Assembly (NCBI GenBank): GCA_947044365.1
Contig: OX345637.1
Coordinates: forward strand, 12,179,076-12,243,075
Length of the DNA: 64,000 nucleotides
Reading direction: 5' to 3'
Source of the DNA: Petrosia ficiformis
Taxonomy: Eukaryota; Porifera; Demospongiae; Haplosclerida; Petrosiidae
Below the pieces are notes generated by a model. The model was not told the DNA's origin. It saw only the letters and a list, made by a program, of their open reading frames with translations, and made no database searches. Made by a program: the position numbers and the translations under genes. This document shows, in pieces, positions 23,302 through 37,053 of this stretch; the stretch's first letter is position 1; the number at the start of each line of letters is the position of its first letter.

Positions 23302-26300
23302 TCAAAACTTTCTCTTCATTTGTAGACTTGTGATAGTAGTCGCTTTCCCAGACTTGCCAATTGTGTAACATCGAGAGAGTGATTGTTTTACTTTTTCAAT
23401 GTTGAGAACGTAGGTTAGAATACTGATAGGGATGAGACCTAGCAAAATATTTGAAATTGCAGTTACATATGGATGCTTATATTGTTCAAATTCACTCCTG
23501 TCACATTTATCAGGAACATGACCAGATAATTCACATTTGAAGTAAGCTGTCAGTGCTTCAACAAATTTGTCAGAATTAGCCATTAATATTGCATCTTGCA
23601 ACTGAGTGTATACTCCAAAAATTAGAAATGAAATAACCACTGCAAGAATTTTTTTTTCAGCTGTATTTAGCAATTTACCCTGTTTCCTTGCTTTGAAACC
23701 TTGATGCTGTGTAAATGAATTATATGTTAGATCTCATGAAAATAGTATCATTATACAGGTTTTTTTTTTCTCTTGGATGTGTCTCAATACATATAGCTGA
23801 TACAAAAAGGGAGAGGGGGGTTACAAACCTCCCCCCCCCTGGATCCGACCCTGATTATAATAAATATATACTTTATTATTAGCTATAAATTATATAAAAA
23901 TAGTGTTATTAAATTTTCATGCATTCAATTGCTATGGAACTATAATTATAGTAATTTAAGAGCATTACTTTAATTTTACTTACTCTATGAATGATAAAGA
24001 AAATAATAATTAGGAAACAGACTCCAGCTCCAAGTAGAATACTAAATACAAGTGTGGTAGAATGAAACCACATGTCTATACTCGGTAAACAAACAGCTGC
24101 AGTAATAGTGTACTGGTGTTTCTCTATACTCAGTGACATTATGACAGCTGGTAAAGGAATCACAATCCCTGAAATTATGAAAAATGGTCATTTTGAGTAA
24201 ATACTATATTTGAAGATCTAGACTACACAAAGGTATACTACAGTCAACTAATGTTCAAGTGAGTTACAAATTACAAAAATTCCATCATAATTAGCATAAT
24301 CAACCGTAAAAGAGACACAACATCAACATCCATATTTATGAATAAAATGAAAACATTCAATGCCACTATATATAGTCATATATATTATATAATTATATAT
24401 ATATATATAATATATGTATACAGTATATTATGCCTTCGAGTGCTATATCAGATTTATAATCACTAAGCATGAGGGCCGTATATATAACAATTGAAACCCA
24501 GTCTTGTACATATAACACTCTAAAATTATTTGTTGTTTTAACCAATTTCAAAACAGTATCATACATAATTATATGTTTTTGCTTCTGTGTTCTATCTGTT
24601 AATAATTGTGAGAGTATACTATCAATATGCATACTGGTTTAGCTGCTCTATAAAATTATTCTCAAGCCACAAACAGCTTTCCACACTATTATCCAAATGA
24701 TTATACTCTGTGTGAATCATTGAGTTTGTTTTCTAATGGCTTAGTAATGATGTAAATCACTGTTCATGGCTGAATAATTCACTAGTGGAGGTAACTGTGG
24801 GTATATTCCTCATAACAAGCATATAATATATACTATATACTTCAAGTTTGGTAAATATGCATACAAATATTTCAGTGTACTTAATTAACCATTAGAGCAC
24901 TGAGCTTGTTTTTCAAAATCGCTTTCTGTACCCCAAACTTGGCTCCTTTTCCAACATGGAGTACTACTTCTAGCAGCTTGCTTACTGGGACTCGAAAGTC
25001 CCCAAGCGCTTCGTAGGACTAATTCAAATGCAGTTTTCTTCCTCTTTTGACAGCAACTGGGGGAGAAAATGACCCAACTGCATGTTGGCACCAGCTACAT
25101 CCACAATATTGGGTTTTACAGCAAGAGAAATGTCTCAGCTATCAACCAGATTGCGTGGACGAGGTCACTGAATTGGAACATTGCATGAGCGGCACCCCCT
25201 TCAAACGGTGGACACCCCCTTTAAACTTCCTCCCATACTCAATATTTAGGGCAAAGGGCAGCTAAAAAACCATCATTTTTTTAAAGCCATTTTCATCGGC
25301 TTATTCCTGACACCAATTACAAACATTTAGAGTCCTTCATAATGCTAGGAACGCACTCTGAACTACGTAGGGGTCAAATGTCACATATATGTGACATCAG
25401 TCCTCTTAGGGTTAAATGAATATCAAGACTACAAATACTTATAGGGTTGTGTATTCTTGGTAACATAGGTCACCAACAAAATTTAACTTTTATTGCTTTG
25501 GCCACTCAGCAACAAATGAACACTGAAATTGTTACAAATTAAAACATATATAACCAATAAAATTGGTTGAAATAACAGATTGAACATAATTATAGTATTA
25601 GTACTTACCAAGCAATACAAGAACAGCAAATACATAATTCAGTTTTCCAGTATTTTGTGTTCGTTTAGCATGAAATGGAAACATCATTTTGTAGACAAAA
25701 ATACTCAAGTGAAAGAACCACCAGACTGCCATATTCACAAGTATATAATGAAATAATGCTCCTGTGTATAATGAATACTGCTTTTGTAAAATTAATGCAG
25801 TGAGTCACATAAAACAGTAGTAATTGTAGTTGCAGTCAATAATTATAGTAACATTGAATAATGAATTGTACAAAATACCTGTACCTGAGAGAGAACAGAA
25901 CAGAGTTGGATTTTTAAGGCTTTCCTCCAGACTTATTGAACTACATAAAAGTCCACTCCTGTCTATGTTAATTATAATCACACTTATTGCTATAAAAATA
26001 ATAATTAATGATAATAATTATTTGGGTGACTTAGAATTAGTGTTGTTTTAGTATGACAATAATGACGACTTTTAGTTATAGTTACTGTATGTCTAGTTTA
26101 TCACAATTTTAGTTTTAGTTAATTGGCTAAAAGTGCCCATTATTGTCCATTTTCCATTTCAGTTAGTTGTAATTATTACAGTAGACTTGTAATTTAGTTA
26201 TAGTTTAGTTAACTAAAAGTAACAATGTCTTACTAAAAGGGGTTTTATTTTTAGTTAACCAAAACAACACTACTTAGAATCACATGAAACTGATGTCGTA

Positions 26301-29300
26301 GTGATGCATATTACTGTAAAAAGAAAATTGTTTTATACATATTATTTATTATGCTAATACCACAACTCATGCTGAAAGTGATATTTATTGCTACTAAAGT
26401 AATTATCTGGTAATTGGAACTTCAACACATATTCTACAAATATTGGTACATACACATTACTCTAGTATGTCATGGTAACAGCATACATGTAGCTATAACA
26501 ATCTTATGATAAATTTATGCTATTCCTTGCAATGATGCTAACCAATTTAAGAATAATTTACAGTGATAGCTATATATATACAAGAATAATAAAAAACATT
26601 TCCAATAAAAATGAAAGAAGATGTAGGGATGTCAAAACCCAAAAAGCATCCAAACAAGGTTAGGTGGGACCCAAAATTAAACAAACCACTTCCATATAAC
26701 CCTACCTAAGTACAGCTCTTTGTATTTTGCTTTATAGTGGTGTAAGTACTTATGTAGGGTTATATGGAAGTGGTTTGTTTAACTGTGGGTCCCACCTAAT
26801 CTTGTTCGCATGCTTTTTGGGTTTTGACATCCCTACATCTTCTTTCATTTTTATTGGAAATATTTTTTATTATTCTTGTTTTCATTGTTTTTTTTTCTGA
26901 ATTGTGTGAATATGTTTTTGTAGTTTACAGAAATACTATATAATAATATCATTATGAAATTATACAATCATAAATGCATTAAAATTTGTTCATCAATAAA
27001 AGTCGGTATTTTGTATTTATGTATTGATTATCATTCTCTTTCACTTACAGATGATGTATATTCTCTATTTCACTTACAGCACTGTCTGCCATCCTACAAG
27101 AAGTAGTGTCAGTCACTGTGTCAACCATTCAGTATTCCAATGGTTATCATAGTATACAATATTATTATACAATGGCTTTAATATTAATAATTATTATCTT
27201 CATTATTATAAAACGAATTCGCATGCGTAATTAATTTCCACATAGGAAAATGGCGTCCAATTCGAGATCAAATCTTTGTAGTCGTTGAGACTATCTTCTT
27301 TCACAGTATCTGTAGATATCATCTCGATACTTGTAGGCCAGAATTTTACTATAAATGCGACTGGAATGGTGCTAGAATCATTGTGATATTTCAACAAACA
27401 AAAAAATAATAATAATAGCTAATGTGAAGATTTTGCCAGTTTTGCCACTCGCCGATTCTCTACCTTAACGACAATCTTTGGCCATCTAGAATATGTTGGT
27501 AGTCATGAAAACAATAGATATGTATGTATTAAAACCTATTTGTATATATTACCAGAGATTTCAGGTCATCACTTGCAATTGAAATGTATGGGCGGCCATT
27601 TTTTTCCGTGCCATCCCTACATACCGTACTCTCTGGCTACATAATTTATTATACATACATATAATTATAAGTATGGAACAATTCCCTGTGGATGACCAGC
27701 AAGACATGACATAAAGCATGATCTATAATTATACATAATTAGTACAGTGGAATGCCGGCCACACATACATTTTAATTTCAAGTGGTAAGCTGAAATCTCT
27801 GCTAATATAATACTGATAAGTTAAAATATACATATAAATTTTGATATCTAGTGTATTTATGACTAACAACATCTTATAGATCAGTGGAAGTCTTTGTTAA
27901 GGTAGAGAACTGACAACTACCGACATGTACACTGGTATAAAGCAAATTAGCAAAAGAACTGTACTTATGTAGGGTTATATGGAAATGGTTTGTTTAGTTT
28001 TGGGTCCTACGTTAACTTCCTATGTTATTACTATCCTGACCGTGTCCGCATGCTTTTGAGGTTTTGACATTCCTACATTTTCTTTCATTTTTGTTTAAAA
28101 TGTTTTTTATTATTCTTGTATACAGTGATCTGATACACTGGTAATGTACACAAGACTAGAATGGTGAATACTACACAAGTTGTATATAACATATATTACT
28201 CACCACCAACTAGAAAATCAATCATTGTAAACTGAAGAAATAAAGATGGAAAACGGCACCTATTATTGATAAATGGCAAAAAATATTGTGTACTTGTTTA
28301 GAATAATAATTACATAAAGATAAATTTTTATACATAATTATTATAAAAATTAACAAATTATTTAAAAAATGCCATTATAATAATCATTTCACTCACATAA
28401 TTTTATAATCTTTGATCGATAGTATTATAATGAGCAAACATATAAACACACCAATGCTTGATGCAAACACTTGACACACTATAACTACCATATACTCAGC
28501 ATGTGTATATACTTCAAATTTATCACAACGTGGAAGACAAGTATTGTTGAGTTCATAAAAATCCTCTCTGCAAGAGACATTAAAACCTTCCCAAGCATCA
28601 GTAATATTGACAGTATTATTAAAAATATCTGTGTGTGCTAACATAGAAATGAATTATTATAAATCTTAACTTCAGTATAACACTGATGATTACAAAAAGG
28701 ACTAAATATATATTAAGTATGTATACTATAATTATGTAGCTCAATGTCTCAATTAACTTGTCATCAAAGTTATTTATAAACATGAAGAAAAGTAAACAAA
28801 ATTTGTAGCAAATGATATTAATCATTGATCCCTTCACACAATGCTTTAACTACCCTATAATTATATACTCACCATGTGGGAGAGAATCACATTTTGGTAG
28901 CTGGTCACCATACCCAAAATTAATAGCAATATTCCAAGGAGAAGCACACACAGTAGTACTAATACGAATGCAATCTTCTTTGGAAGCTGTGTATATGCTA
29001 TCAGTGGTACAATTTTTAAGAGGAAAGTAGTGCTGACACAAAAATGGAATAGCTACATCTCTACACTCAGTAAAACTAGCTGTGGAAAAGCAATTTTTTG
29101 TTAAAGTAATTTCCATATAATTATAATTATTATATACTTTCACTATATTCAACTCATTGCTTCAGTTGCCTACCACTTTTAGCATCTTGTGTGGCCAAAT
29201 TGTGCAGACAATGGTATGTTGTAGTATTATGCAACTGAAGCAATCCAAACTACATCAACTCTGAAGTGCTTTTAGTACACTAAAAAAACTTCAGAGCTTC

Positions 29301-32300
29301 AAAACTTAGTGTTGCTTTAGTTAACATGAGCTTATGAGCACCACGGAGCAGTGCTCATAAGCTCTTGTAATTAATTATAACTAAAACTGAAACCCCTTTT
29401 AGTAAGACATTTTGACTTCAAACTATAACAAAATTGCAAGTCTATCGCAAAAACTATAACTAACTAAAATGCATGGACACTTTAGTTAGCGATTATCTGC
29501 CTTAGGGCGAGGCATATAATCGAGGTTGAATCTGAGCTAGCGTATATATATGCATTCAGGAATGCAATTAACACAACAATAATTAGTTGTGGGCGTAATG
29601 AAACATGGAGTCCCACACTCACCTTGCTGCTTTTCTGCAGCTAAAGGAGCATGATTTTGGCACTTCTGGCTTTTTTATAAAGGAAATGTAAAATGGCCCA
29701 AGTTACTGGCATTCCTGACATTTGCAATTATTCGTAATGGTTTTATTCGCTGTAGTAATTAAAGTTTTATTGCAAAGATTTAGTTCTAATACCAATTCAA
29801 ATTCTTAACAAAATATTTTTTTAGTTCTAGTACCAATTCTAGTTCTTGGTACTAGAACTAAAATAAAAAGGCCAGAACTAAAATTATATTAGTTCTATAT
29901 ATAGTACCCAAAAACTAGAACAGCACTAATCTGCATACATATGTATACCTAGTTAAACTATAATTAAACTAAACATCTGAGAAACTAGGCATACTACAAC
30001 TAAAAGTAGTCATTTTTTCAAACTAAAACAACACTAGTATACATGTTAATTACTACACTATTCAACATACATATACATACATACATATCTCTAAAAATTG
30101 ATTTGTTGTTTCAACCAACTTCATTGGTTATATAAGTTTCATAAACAATTTCAGCATTTCAATTGTTGCTGAATATGAATAGTACAAGTCAAATTTTGTT
30201 GGTAAATAAAGTACACAACCCTATAAGTATTACATGGCATTCATGCATATCCATTATTTACTAAACATTTAATATAAGGTTTACATCATCACTGTGGAAA
30301 TGAATTGATTATCTTAGCTACACAGTGGTTGTCTCAGTTGTAAATAATTGGCAAAACAACATAAATATATATATAGGATGTATATTGATATGTACATTCA
30401 TGATTGCATGACTATAGTGATAACATTTGTTCTAACAAATTGTTTCTTCATTATCTCATTTCTAACTATATAGTGGAAATGTAAGTACAACTGAGGTAAC
30501 TACTGGTCTGTTGAATAACCACTTTATTTTTACAGTGCATGCTCACTATGATACACTTTCTCCCACTAGTTAGCTAATCAGGGAGAAATTTTCATTAACT
30601 GGGAAGCTATTTGTGGCTTGAAAGTTCATATGTATCACCGTAAAAAGTTAATGGGCCATCATTTGGTTACAATATTAATAACAACATGCTCCTGAGACTA
30701 ATTAGTGATTGCTAGGTGTAATGTTTATAACTTGTAATTATTTCTTTTGATAATGATCTATATTGACTAGTATATAAAGTACATGCCATAATAAAGAATG
30801 TAAAATCTCAATACAATGGATGTTATTTTGTTATTATAAGTACAAATTAATGTGCATGCTAATTACTCTGAAATGAGTAACATCTGTTATATCCATTAGT
30901 TGAAGCACTATATATTTAGGGTGCTGTCTACTCATATTTAATTTTCACGACAACAATTATTTTAGTATAACTTTACTACTAAAGTACATGTAATTATATA
31001 TGGCCATCAAGTAGGTTTGGAATCTTGCAAACACATAATTTAATTTGTCTTTTAATACTTGGTACACATCATTGTGATAGAGTTAGGTAGTTAATTTAAA
31101 AGTACACAATAGAACAAGATAGCAACCAAAATAACACTCTACAAAATACAGAATAGGCCACTTAAATAGGCTAAGATAAGAAGATTCTAGAATAAAGCTA
31201 AATGTAGAACAGAACAAACCAGAACATCTAGTAAACTTTAATTATAATTTATACAGATAATTAAGTACATGCATGTACAGTAAACAAACTTAAAAGTCTG
31301 CAATGGGAAAATCCCCATAAGATAGTACACTGTCATAATGATGATATTGCAGTAATATCATACATCCAGTATATGACAATCAGGGAGAAATTTTCATTAA
31401 CTGGGAAGCTATTTGTGGCTTGAAAGTTCATATGTATCACCGTAAAAAGTTAATGGGCCATCATTTGGTTACAATATTAATAACAACATGCTCCTGAGAC
31501 TAATTAGTGATTGCTAGGTGTAATGTTTATAACTTGTAATTATTTCTTTTGATAATGATCTATATTGACTAGTATATAAAGTACATGCCATAATAAAGAA
31601 TGTAAAATCTCAATACAATGGATGTTATTTTGTTATTATAAGTACAAATTAATGTGCATGCTAATTACTCTGAAATGAGTAACATTTGTTATATCCATTA
31701 GTTGAAGCACTATATATTTAGGGTGCTGTCTACTCATATTTAATTTTCACGACAACAATTATTTTAGTATAACTTTACTACTAAAGTACATGTAATTATA
31801 TACGGCCATCAAGTAGGTTTGGAATCTTGCAAACACATAATTTAATTTGTCTTTTAATACTTGGTACACATCATTGTGATAGAGTTAGGTAGTTAATTTA
31901 AAAGTACACAATAGAACAAGATAGCAACCAAAATAACACTCTACAAAATACAGAATAATAGGCCACTTAAATAGGCTAAGATAAGAAGATTCTAGAATAA
32001 AGCTAAATGTAGAACAGAACAAACCAGAACATCTAGTAAACTTTAATTATAATTTATACAGATAATTAAGTACATGCATGTACAGTAAACAAACTTAAAA
32101 GTCTGCAATGGGGAAATCCCCATAAGATAGTACACTGTCATAATCATGATATTGCAGTAATATCATACATCCAGTATATGACAATTATTGACAAACTAAA
32201 TTCATGCTGTATTCCTTGATCTGCAACTGTGCTAACCAATAAAATTATTGCAATGATAAAACTATGCTTTATTATGACATATACTTTATATACTAGTCAG

Positions 32301-33369
32301 CATAAAATGAAACTAGTAATTGTAAATTAAGTAGATTGAAAAAAATCATCACTGAAGTGAAAAGAAATTTGCATTGAAATTGCTATAACCACCTGAAGGT
32401 TAAAATAACCATTAATATTTACAGTGATCCAAATGTTCATAATTCAGTGTGCTATAAACAAATATTGAGAGTGTGCTCTCACATTCAATAACAGATAGAA
32501 CACAGAAGGAAAACATAATAATTGCAAATGATACTGTTTTAACAGATGATACTGGGTAAAACAACAAATCAATTTGCACTATTACAACCTAACAAATCAT
32601 TGAGTTCTTGAACTTCACTTTCAAGTATATCTTGTGATATAATTGAAGTATTAATGGTAATATCACCACTCCCCACAGCACATTGATGCCATTTGGACAA
32701 AACATTTCTACATATGGTGCCAGTATATTCATAAACATTACAATGACGAGAGCTCATATTAAGTTTACTCCAGGTCATTTCAGGACTACTGCATGGTATA
32801 CTACTGTTTTCAATAACGTATACACTGTGATTTGTTGCAGTACTGGAGAGTTCATTTTCACTCTACATTCGTATGAACAAGACAAAATAATTGTAATAAA
32901 TGATTAATATAATTATTATGATTTTAATATGCAACACAGCTGTATGATAATTTGTAGATGTACTGTAACTATATAATTATATGTTGTCCAAATTTGGAGG
33001 GCAATACATCTTGTTGATTATTAATTTTACTGACAGTTCAATCTTAAATTGCTATTGAGATGTAAAGCTGCATGCAAACTAATTATTGTCATCATTGTAT
33101 AATTATAATAAAGTACTACATACAATCAGCTATCTTGATCGAATTCATAATAAATATCAACTCACCGCGAGATAATAAAATACAACAGGGATAGTAAAAA
33201 GACCAATTACTATACAAAGTGCAAATCCGAGAGCAAAAATTTCAACAATTTTCACTGCTTGTGGTGAAAATTTAGGCAGTTTTACAAGAAGTGCACTTCT
33301 TCGGGTAGTAGGATCATTGGATACAGGTATTTCTCCACTTTCAATCACGTTACTATCATGTTTATCCAT
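23302..33369 (-). CDS. Frizzled-like seven-transmembrane receptor, copy 3 (fz-like 3)
   Basis: The third array member; all nine exons are open and in phase. Exons: 33166-33369, 32589-32862, 28873-29079, 28397-28637, 28204-28259, 25885-25989, 25609-25761, 23984-24168, 23302-23706, giving about 609 aa. The domain order matches copy 1: signal-anchor-like helix, ten-cysteine CRD (FLCQHYFPL, EDCIRI), CLPRC linker, seven hydrophobic segments. The gene spans about 10 kb because repeats have enlarged two introns. Intron 2 (29080-32588) has an interrupted MITE, a CACTG-ended element and an 802-bp tandem duplication. Intron 5 (25990-28203) has a MITE and foldback elements, and intron 7 has a piggyBac-like element. 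The tail ends LQMKRKF, unlike the histidine/proline tail of copies 1-2, and this form also appears in copy 4 and the inverted fragment, so it may be ancestral. It is among the best candidates for an active gene. Confidence 0.78.
24885..25415. mobile_element. piggyBac-like non-autonomous element in intron 7 of fz-like 3
   Basis: A 531-bp segment bounded by TTAA on both sides. The left end reads ttaaccattagagcactgag and the right end, inverted, reads ttaaccctaagaggactgat, so the first 20 bases match with few differences. TTAA targets and TTAACC ends are typical of piggyBac elements. A subterminal palindrome (tgtcacatatatgtgaca) lies near the right end. The inside is clearly GC-richer than its surroundings but shows no full transposase. 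Confidence 0.6.
26035..26275. mobile_element. MITE, TAGTGTTGTTTTAG family, complete copy
   Basis: The best-kept copy, about 241 bp. It starts ttagtgttgttttagt and ends aaccaaaacaacactac, so the ends are inverted. It lies in intron 5 of fz-like 3 and encodes nothing. Confidence 0.7.
26581..26878. mobile_element. Foldback element with arms of about 125 bp
   Basis: Nearly the whole 298 bp is an inverted repeat. The left arm starts caagaataataaaaaacatt and contains atgtagggatgtcaaaaccc. The right arm contains gggttttgacatccctacat and ends tattcttg. A loop of about 35 bp separates them. Single-arm relatives occur at 27961-28117 and 37068-37218, and diverged forms in the downstream flank of each receptor copy. 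Confidence 0.8.
27961..28117. repeat. Single foldback arm
   Basis: Similar to the right arm of the element at 26581-26878, from gtacttatgtagggttatat to tttttattattcttg. It lies in intron 5 of fz-like 3. Confidence 0.65.
29308..30040. mobile_element. MITE in intron 2 of fz-like 3, interrupted by a later insertion
   Basis: The left part (29308-29482) and right part (about 29930-30040, ending aaactaaaacaacacta) together match the MITE in the same intron of copies 1 and 2. The roughly 450 bp between is unrelated and contains a hairpin near 29820-29863 (ttagttctagtacca ... tggtactagaactaa). Inside the left part, gagcttatgagcac and gtgctcataagctc form a hairpin (29327-29365) shared with copy 4. 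Confidence 0.6.
30290..30537. mobile_element. CACTG-ended miniature element
   Basis: It begins cactgtggaaatgaattg and ends ccactttatttttacagtg, so the ends are inverted. It resembles the better-kept element at 52482-52873. No coding frame was seen. Confidence 0.45.
30579..32185 (+). repeat. 802-bp direct tandem duplication
   Basis: Unit 1 (30579-31380) and unit 2 (31381-32185) both start cagggagaaattttcattaa and end ccagtatatgacaat. About five differences were seen by eye, plus a 3-bp insertion (gaataggcc versus gaataataggcc), so the duplication is recent. It lies in intron 2 of fz-like 3 and has no gene. Confidence 0.85.
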
Positions 33370-33400
33370 TTTTATTATAATGTATATTTTGTGCAATAAT

Positions 33401-33437
33401 CCTCTTTATAATCAACAGTCGTATCCTGCCCCTCCCC
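33401..33437 (-). promoter_or_regulatory. G-rich plus TATA-like box upstream of fz-like 3
   Basis: On the minus strand a G-rich box (GGGGAGGGGCAGGATACGAC) is followed by TGTTGATTATAAAGAGG, about 30 bases before the ATG. It is nearly identical in copy 4 and recognisable in copy 1. It is a candidate core promoter; the function is inferred. Confidence 0.42.
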
Positions 33438-33707
33438 TTGTTAAATATAGATTATATATCTTTTTGGAATGTGACTGATGAGTACATACTATACAGACTA
33501 TACATGTGGGCTTAACTCCATAATTATGTTAATACATTTTAGTGTATCTATTGGCGAATATATGAAATATCATTAAATTAAAAGACTAGAGAAGATTGTA
33601 GTTATGCAGACAGATTCAACAATCTGATGATTTAGATGCATAATATTATTAGTAAGTGTTATAAAAGGTTTATGATAATACATGTAGATGCAGTATGTAC
33701 TAGACTC

Positions 33708-33739
<32 letters not shown>

Positions 33740-35886
33740 TAATTATACTGTAATAGAAATACAGAGCTAATGCAGTGTGCTTTGAAAGCATTCTCTAATT
33801 TTTCTTATGATAAACTGCAAACTTTTATGTGAAGTTAATTTTAGCATTTTCCTCTACTTGTTATAAACATCACTGATAGGTTATTTACACTAAGGTTGTA
33901 TGTGTTCAGTGCATGCATCAAATTGTTTTCTGAATGAGAAAGGGTTTGTCAGACAAAATATTTTGTCCTCTAAGATAAATCTCCTCAACTGATAAAATCT
34001 GAACCCTAAGATTGAGGCTATAATTATAGAACAACATTGAGCAAGATTATGCGGTCTTAAGATAAATTATTACTACTGTTTTTCATACTATAGGAATATT
34101 TTGTGTGGGATAGATGTTCTTATGAGAATAAATGAATGTGGATATGCAAACTAAAGAGTCTGTCTACTGAGGATGCTATGTGTATTATAGTATTAATAGC
34201 AAATGCTATTTAAATGGATTATAGTAATACTATAGCAAGTATAAGTCAGACTATATTTACTGTATACAGAATATATGGAGCTATAATAATATGAATAAAG
34301 TAAGTTGAATAATGTGTTTGTATGTTGCTAAATGCAGTATATATAATTATATATATATTAGTAGTAAAGATATGTTATGAGTCAGCAATTAGTCTCATAT
34401 GTGAGGAGTGTTATTATATTTGATGTAAATTATGGCATCAGCGTGTTTTTATTCATAACAACTTGCATGACCAACTAAATGTTATATTTGCACTTTATAT
34501 ATAATTTATTACTCACAACTATACTATACTATAATCAATAAGTTTAGTTATTTAACTATAAATTTTGTGCTACTAGTGTTACATAGGGCATCTGTTGACA
34601 TGGCCTGTTAAAAGGATAGATTTGACAAATTGACATACATCCTATTGGTTATTTATTGGAGCCTCCAGTTTAGCAAAGCAGAAGGAAATTGCTCATTAAT
34701 AGAAAACGAGCCAGGTACTTGCTGCAGTTGCAGTATAGTAATAGAGTTTATCCTTGATATGATATCCCCTCTCTAGCAACATGTGCTAGACTTTATAGTT
34801 TATACACGGCAATATTATTAATTGCTTTGGTTGTAAAAAGAATATTCTAAATCTTCTCTAGCTGCCTCTTCACGATTTATACATCTATCATCAGAAATGG
34901 AGCATGAATTCAATAATTATTATTTCTATACCACAAAAACTTAATGGTAGTAGTTCCAATAATTGCTCATGCGGTAAACTGACAATACTATTTTTCACAA
35001 ATTAAACATATCACTGTTACAGTGGGCAGACAGAATTGGTGCATTAATATATGAGCCTTGCTTGAATCAAGTAAATAAATTCTGACTATATAAAATTACA
35101 CAGAGAAACACTAACATAATTATAATGTTCACTGTTTTTTATGAAGATACGTATATTAGAACTCTCATTGTGTAGTCCAGTCATCAAACAATCCTATAGA
35201 ATCAGGAGACTCTGATTAGGGGTTTCTTCATGTAACCTCAGTGGGATTACGACATCATAATATCGTAAAATTATTCTTGGCAGTATCATTGTTAGGTTTA
35301 GGTGTGGTTTTTATTTTTATATATATAGAAGCGAGTATTTCTATTTGTAGTAGCAAATGGTTTCATCAAGAAACTCCCTCATTTTATCACTTGCGGTAAA
35401 GAGGAGTAGACTTTTTATTTTGTTTGCACTAATTATTATTTTAGGGCCAGAAAAAAAGAGTGACCTAATTACATTATAAATAAATTATAATGATAATAAT
35501 AATTATTATAGAATCTTTAAAATTAAAAGCAGCAATAATTATTACTAGAAAAGAATAATAAACATATTTGTAAAATAAAAGAGGATGTAGAGATATCAAA
35601 ACCAAAACAAAATCAGAAACAAGATTGGGATGGCACCTTTGCAGCAAATTAAACACTATTTTGACATAACAACCCTACATCAGAAAGTACAGTAGTGCTC
35701 TCTGATATAGTGGATGGTATGGAAAAACACTGGTTGCCGCAAAATTTAATAAGTATAATAGCTAGTGTAAAAATACAAAGAAGCTATATTTATAAATATA
35801 TATAGGGTTGTTATGTTGATGTGGTTCTTCAATTTTCTATAATAATAATTTTACATATTAGCTATGCTTAATGTAAAAATGTGTGT

Positions 35887-35960
35887 CTCAACACTTTATT
35901 TTCATTTGTAGACTTGTGTTAGTCTTTTCCCAGACTCACCAATTGAGACAGTAATTGCTT
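35887..35960 (-). pseudogene. Scrap of the receptor last exon (C-terminal tail)
   Basis: Matches the tail part of exon 9 (attttcatttgtagacttgt, then cccagactcaccaattg) in the orientation of the array. It is cut off where a poly-T run and unrelated DNA begin. It marks a lost or partial extra copy. Confidence 0.6.
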
Positions 35961-36969
35961 TTTTTTTTTGCATTCATAGTTTGTGGGTTTAGCCATGGGT
36001 GATAGATGGTGGGCGTGGTAACAAAATGCAGGATTAGAAAAACCCCTCTACTTGCTATAAACATCACTGATAGGTTATTTACACTAAGGTTCTATGTGTT
36101 CAGTGTATCAGATTTTTTTGCTAAAAGAGTGCACATTATATGTTTTGTCCTTCAAAATATTTGTACGCTATTCATGTAACATATTTATTCATACATACTA
36201 GGGTTGGGCGATATTAGAAATTAAGTTTTGTGATTATTGCCTAAAGGTGACTTACGATAATTGCAATATTGCAACTACTCATTGATACTGTCTATGATAG
36301 CAAAAACAGGGTAATTTTTAAAAGATGTCACTTCTGATCCTTGTTTTGAAAGCATACAGCTCAAGATTAAATATTATAGTATTTTTCATTATAACTATTA
36401 TTTAATTGCAGTAGGATAAAAGTTTGCCATTGCAATAATATTGGCAGACCAAAATCATGTGATACGATTACTGCAATGTAAAATATTGCAATGTATGCTA
36501 TATATTGAATTATTACCAAACCCTAATACATACATACATTCACACATACATGCATATATACATGCATATATACATGCATATATATATATATATAGATAGC
36601 ATATACGTAACATCCATATATGGAGTAGACTATTTATTCTGTTTGTACTATTTATTATTTCAGAGGTTTAATTATTTCAAAAATGAGTGACTTAATTTGA
36701 TTACATCATAAAAAGAAAAAAATACATAAATCATAAGGATAATAATAAATATTATAGAAATCTTCAACATTATTAAAGCAATATTACTATAAAAGAATAA
36801 TAAAATAATTTTTGAAATGAAAGAGAATGTAGGGATATCATTATCTAAAAAGCGCATAAACAAAGTTGGTGTAATAAACACAAAGAAGCTATACTTATTT
36901 AGGGTTGTTATATAGAAGTGTGTTTAATATAATAATAAACATTGTACATAAACTAGTGTAAAAATGGTT

Positions 36970-37053
36970 GTTTCAACGCCTTCTCTTTATTTGTAGACTT
37001 GTGTAACATTAAGACAGTGATTTTTTTTCACTTTTAAAAAATTGAAAACATAG
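36970..37053 (-). pseudogene. Second scrap of the receptor last exon
   Basis: Again the tail of exon 9 (ttctctttatttgtagactt, aagacagtgatt, aattgaaaacatagtt), frame-broken and followed directly by a foldback arm (37068-37218). Confidence 0.6.

Noticed and set aside
24885..25265. Overlapping frames in the GC-richer block of intron 7 of fz-like 3
   Set aside because: They lie within a TTAA-bounded element and show no complete transposase or host domain.
27206..27397. 62-codon minus-strand frame in intron 5 of fz-like 3
   Set aside because: The composition looks protein-like, but there are no splice partners or family motifs, and the neighbouring DNA (27400-27640) is a dispersed repeat that recurs near 51370-52150.
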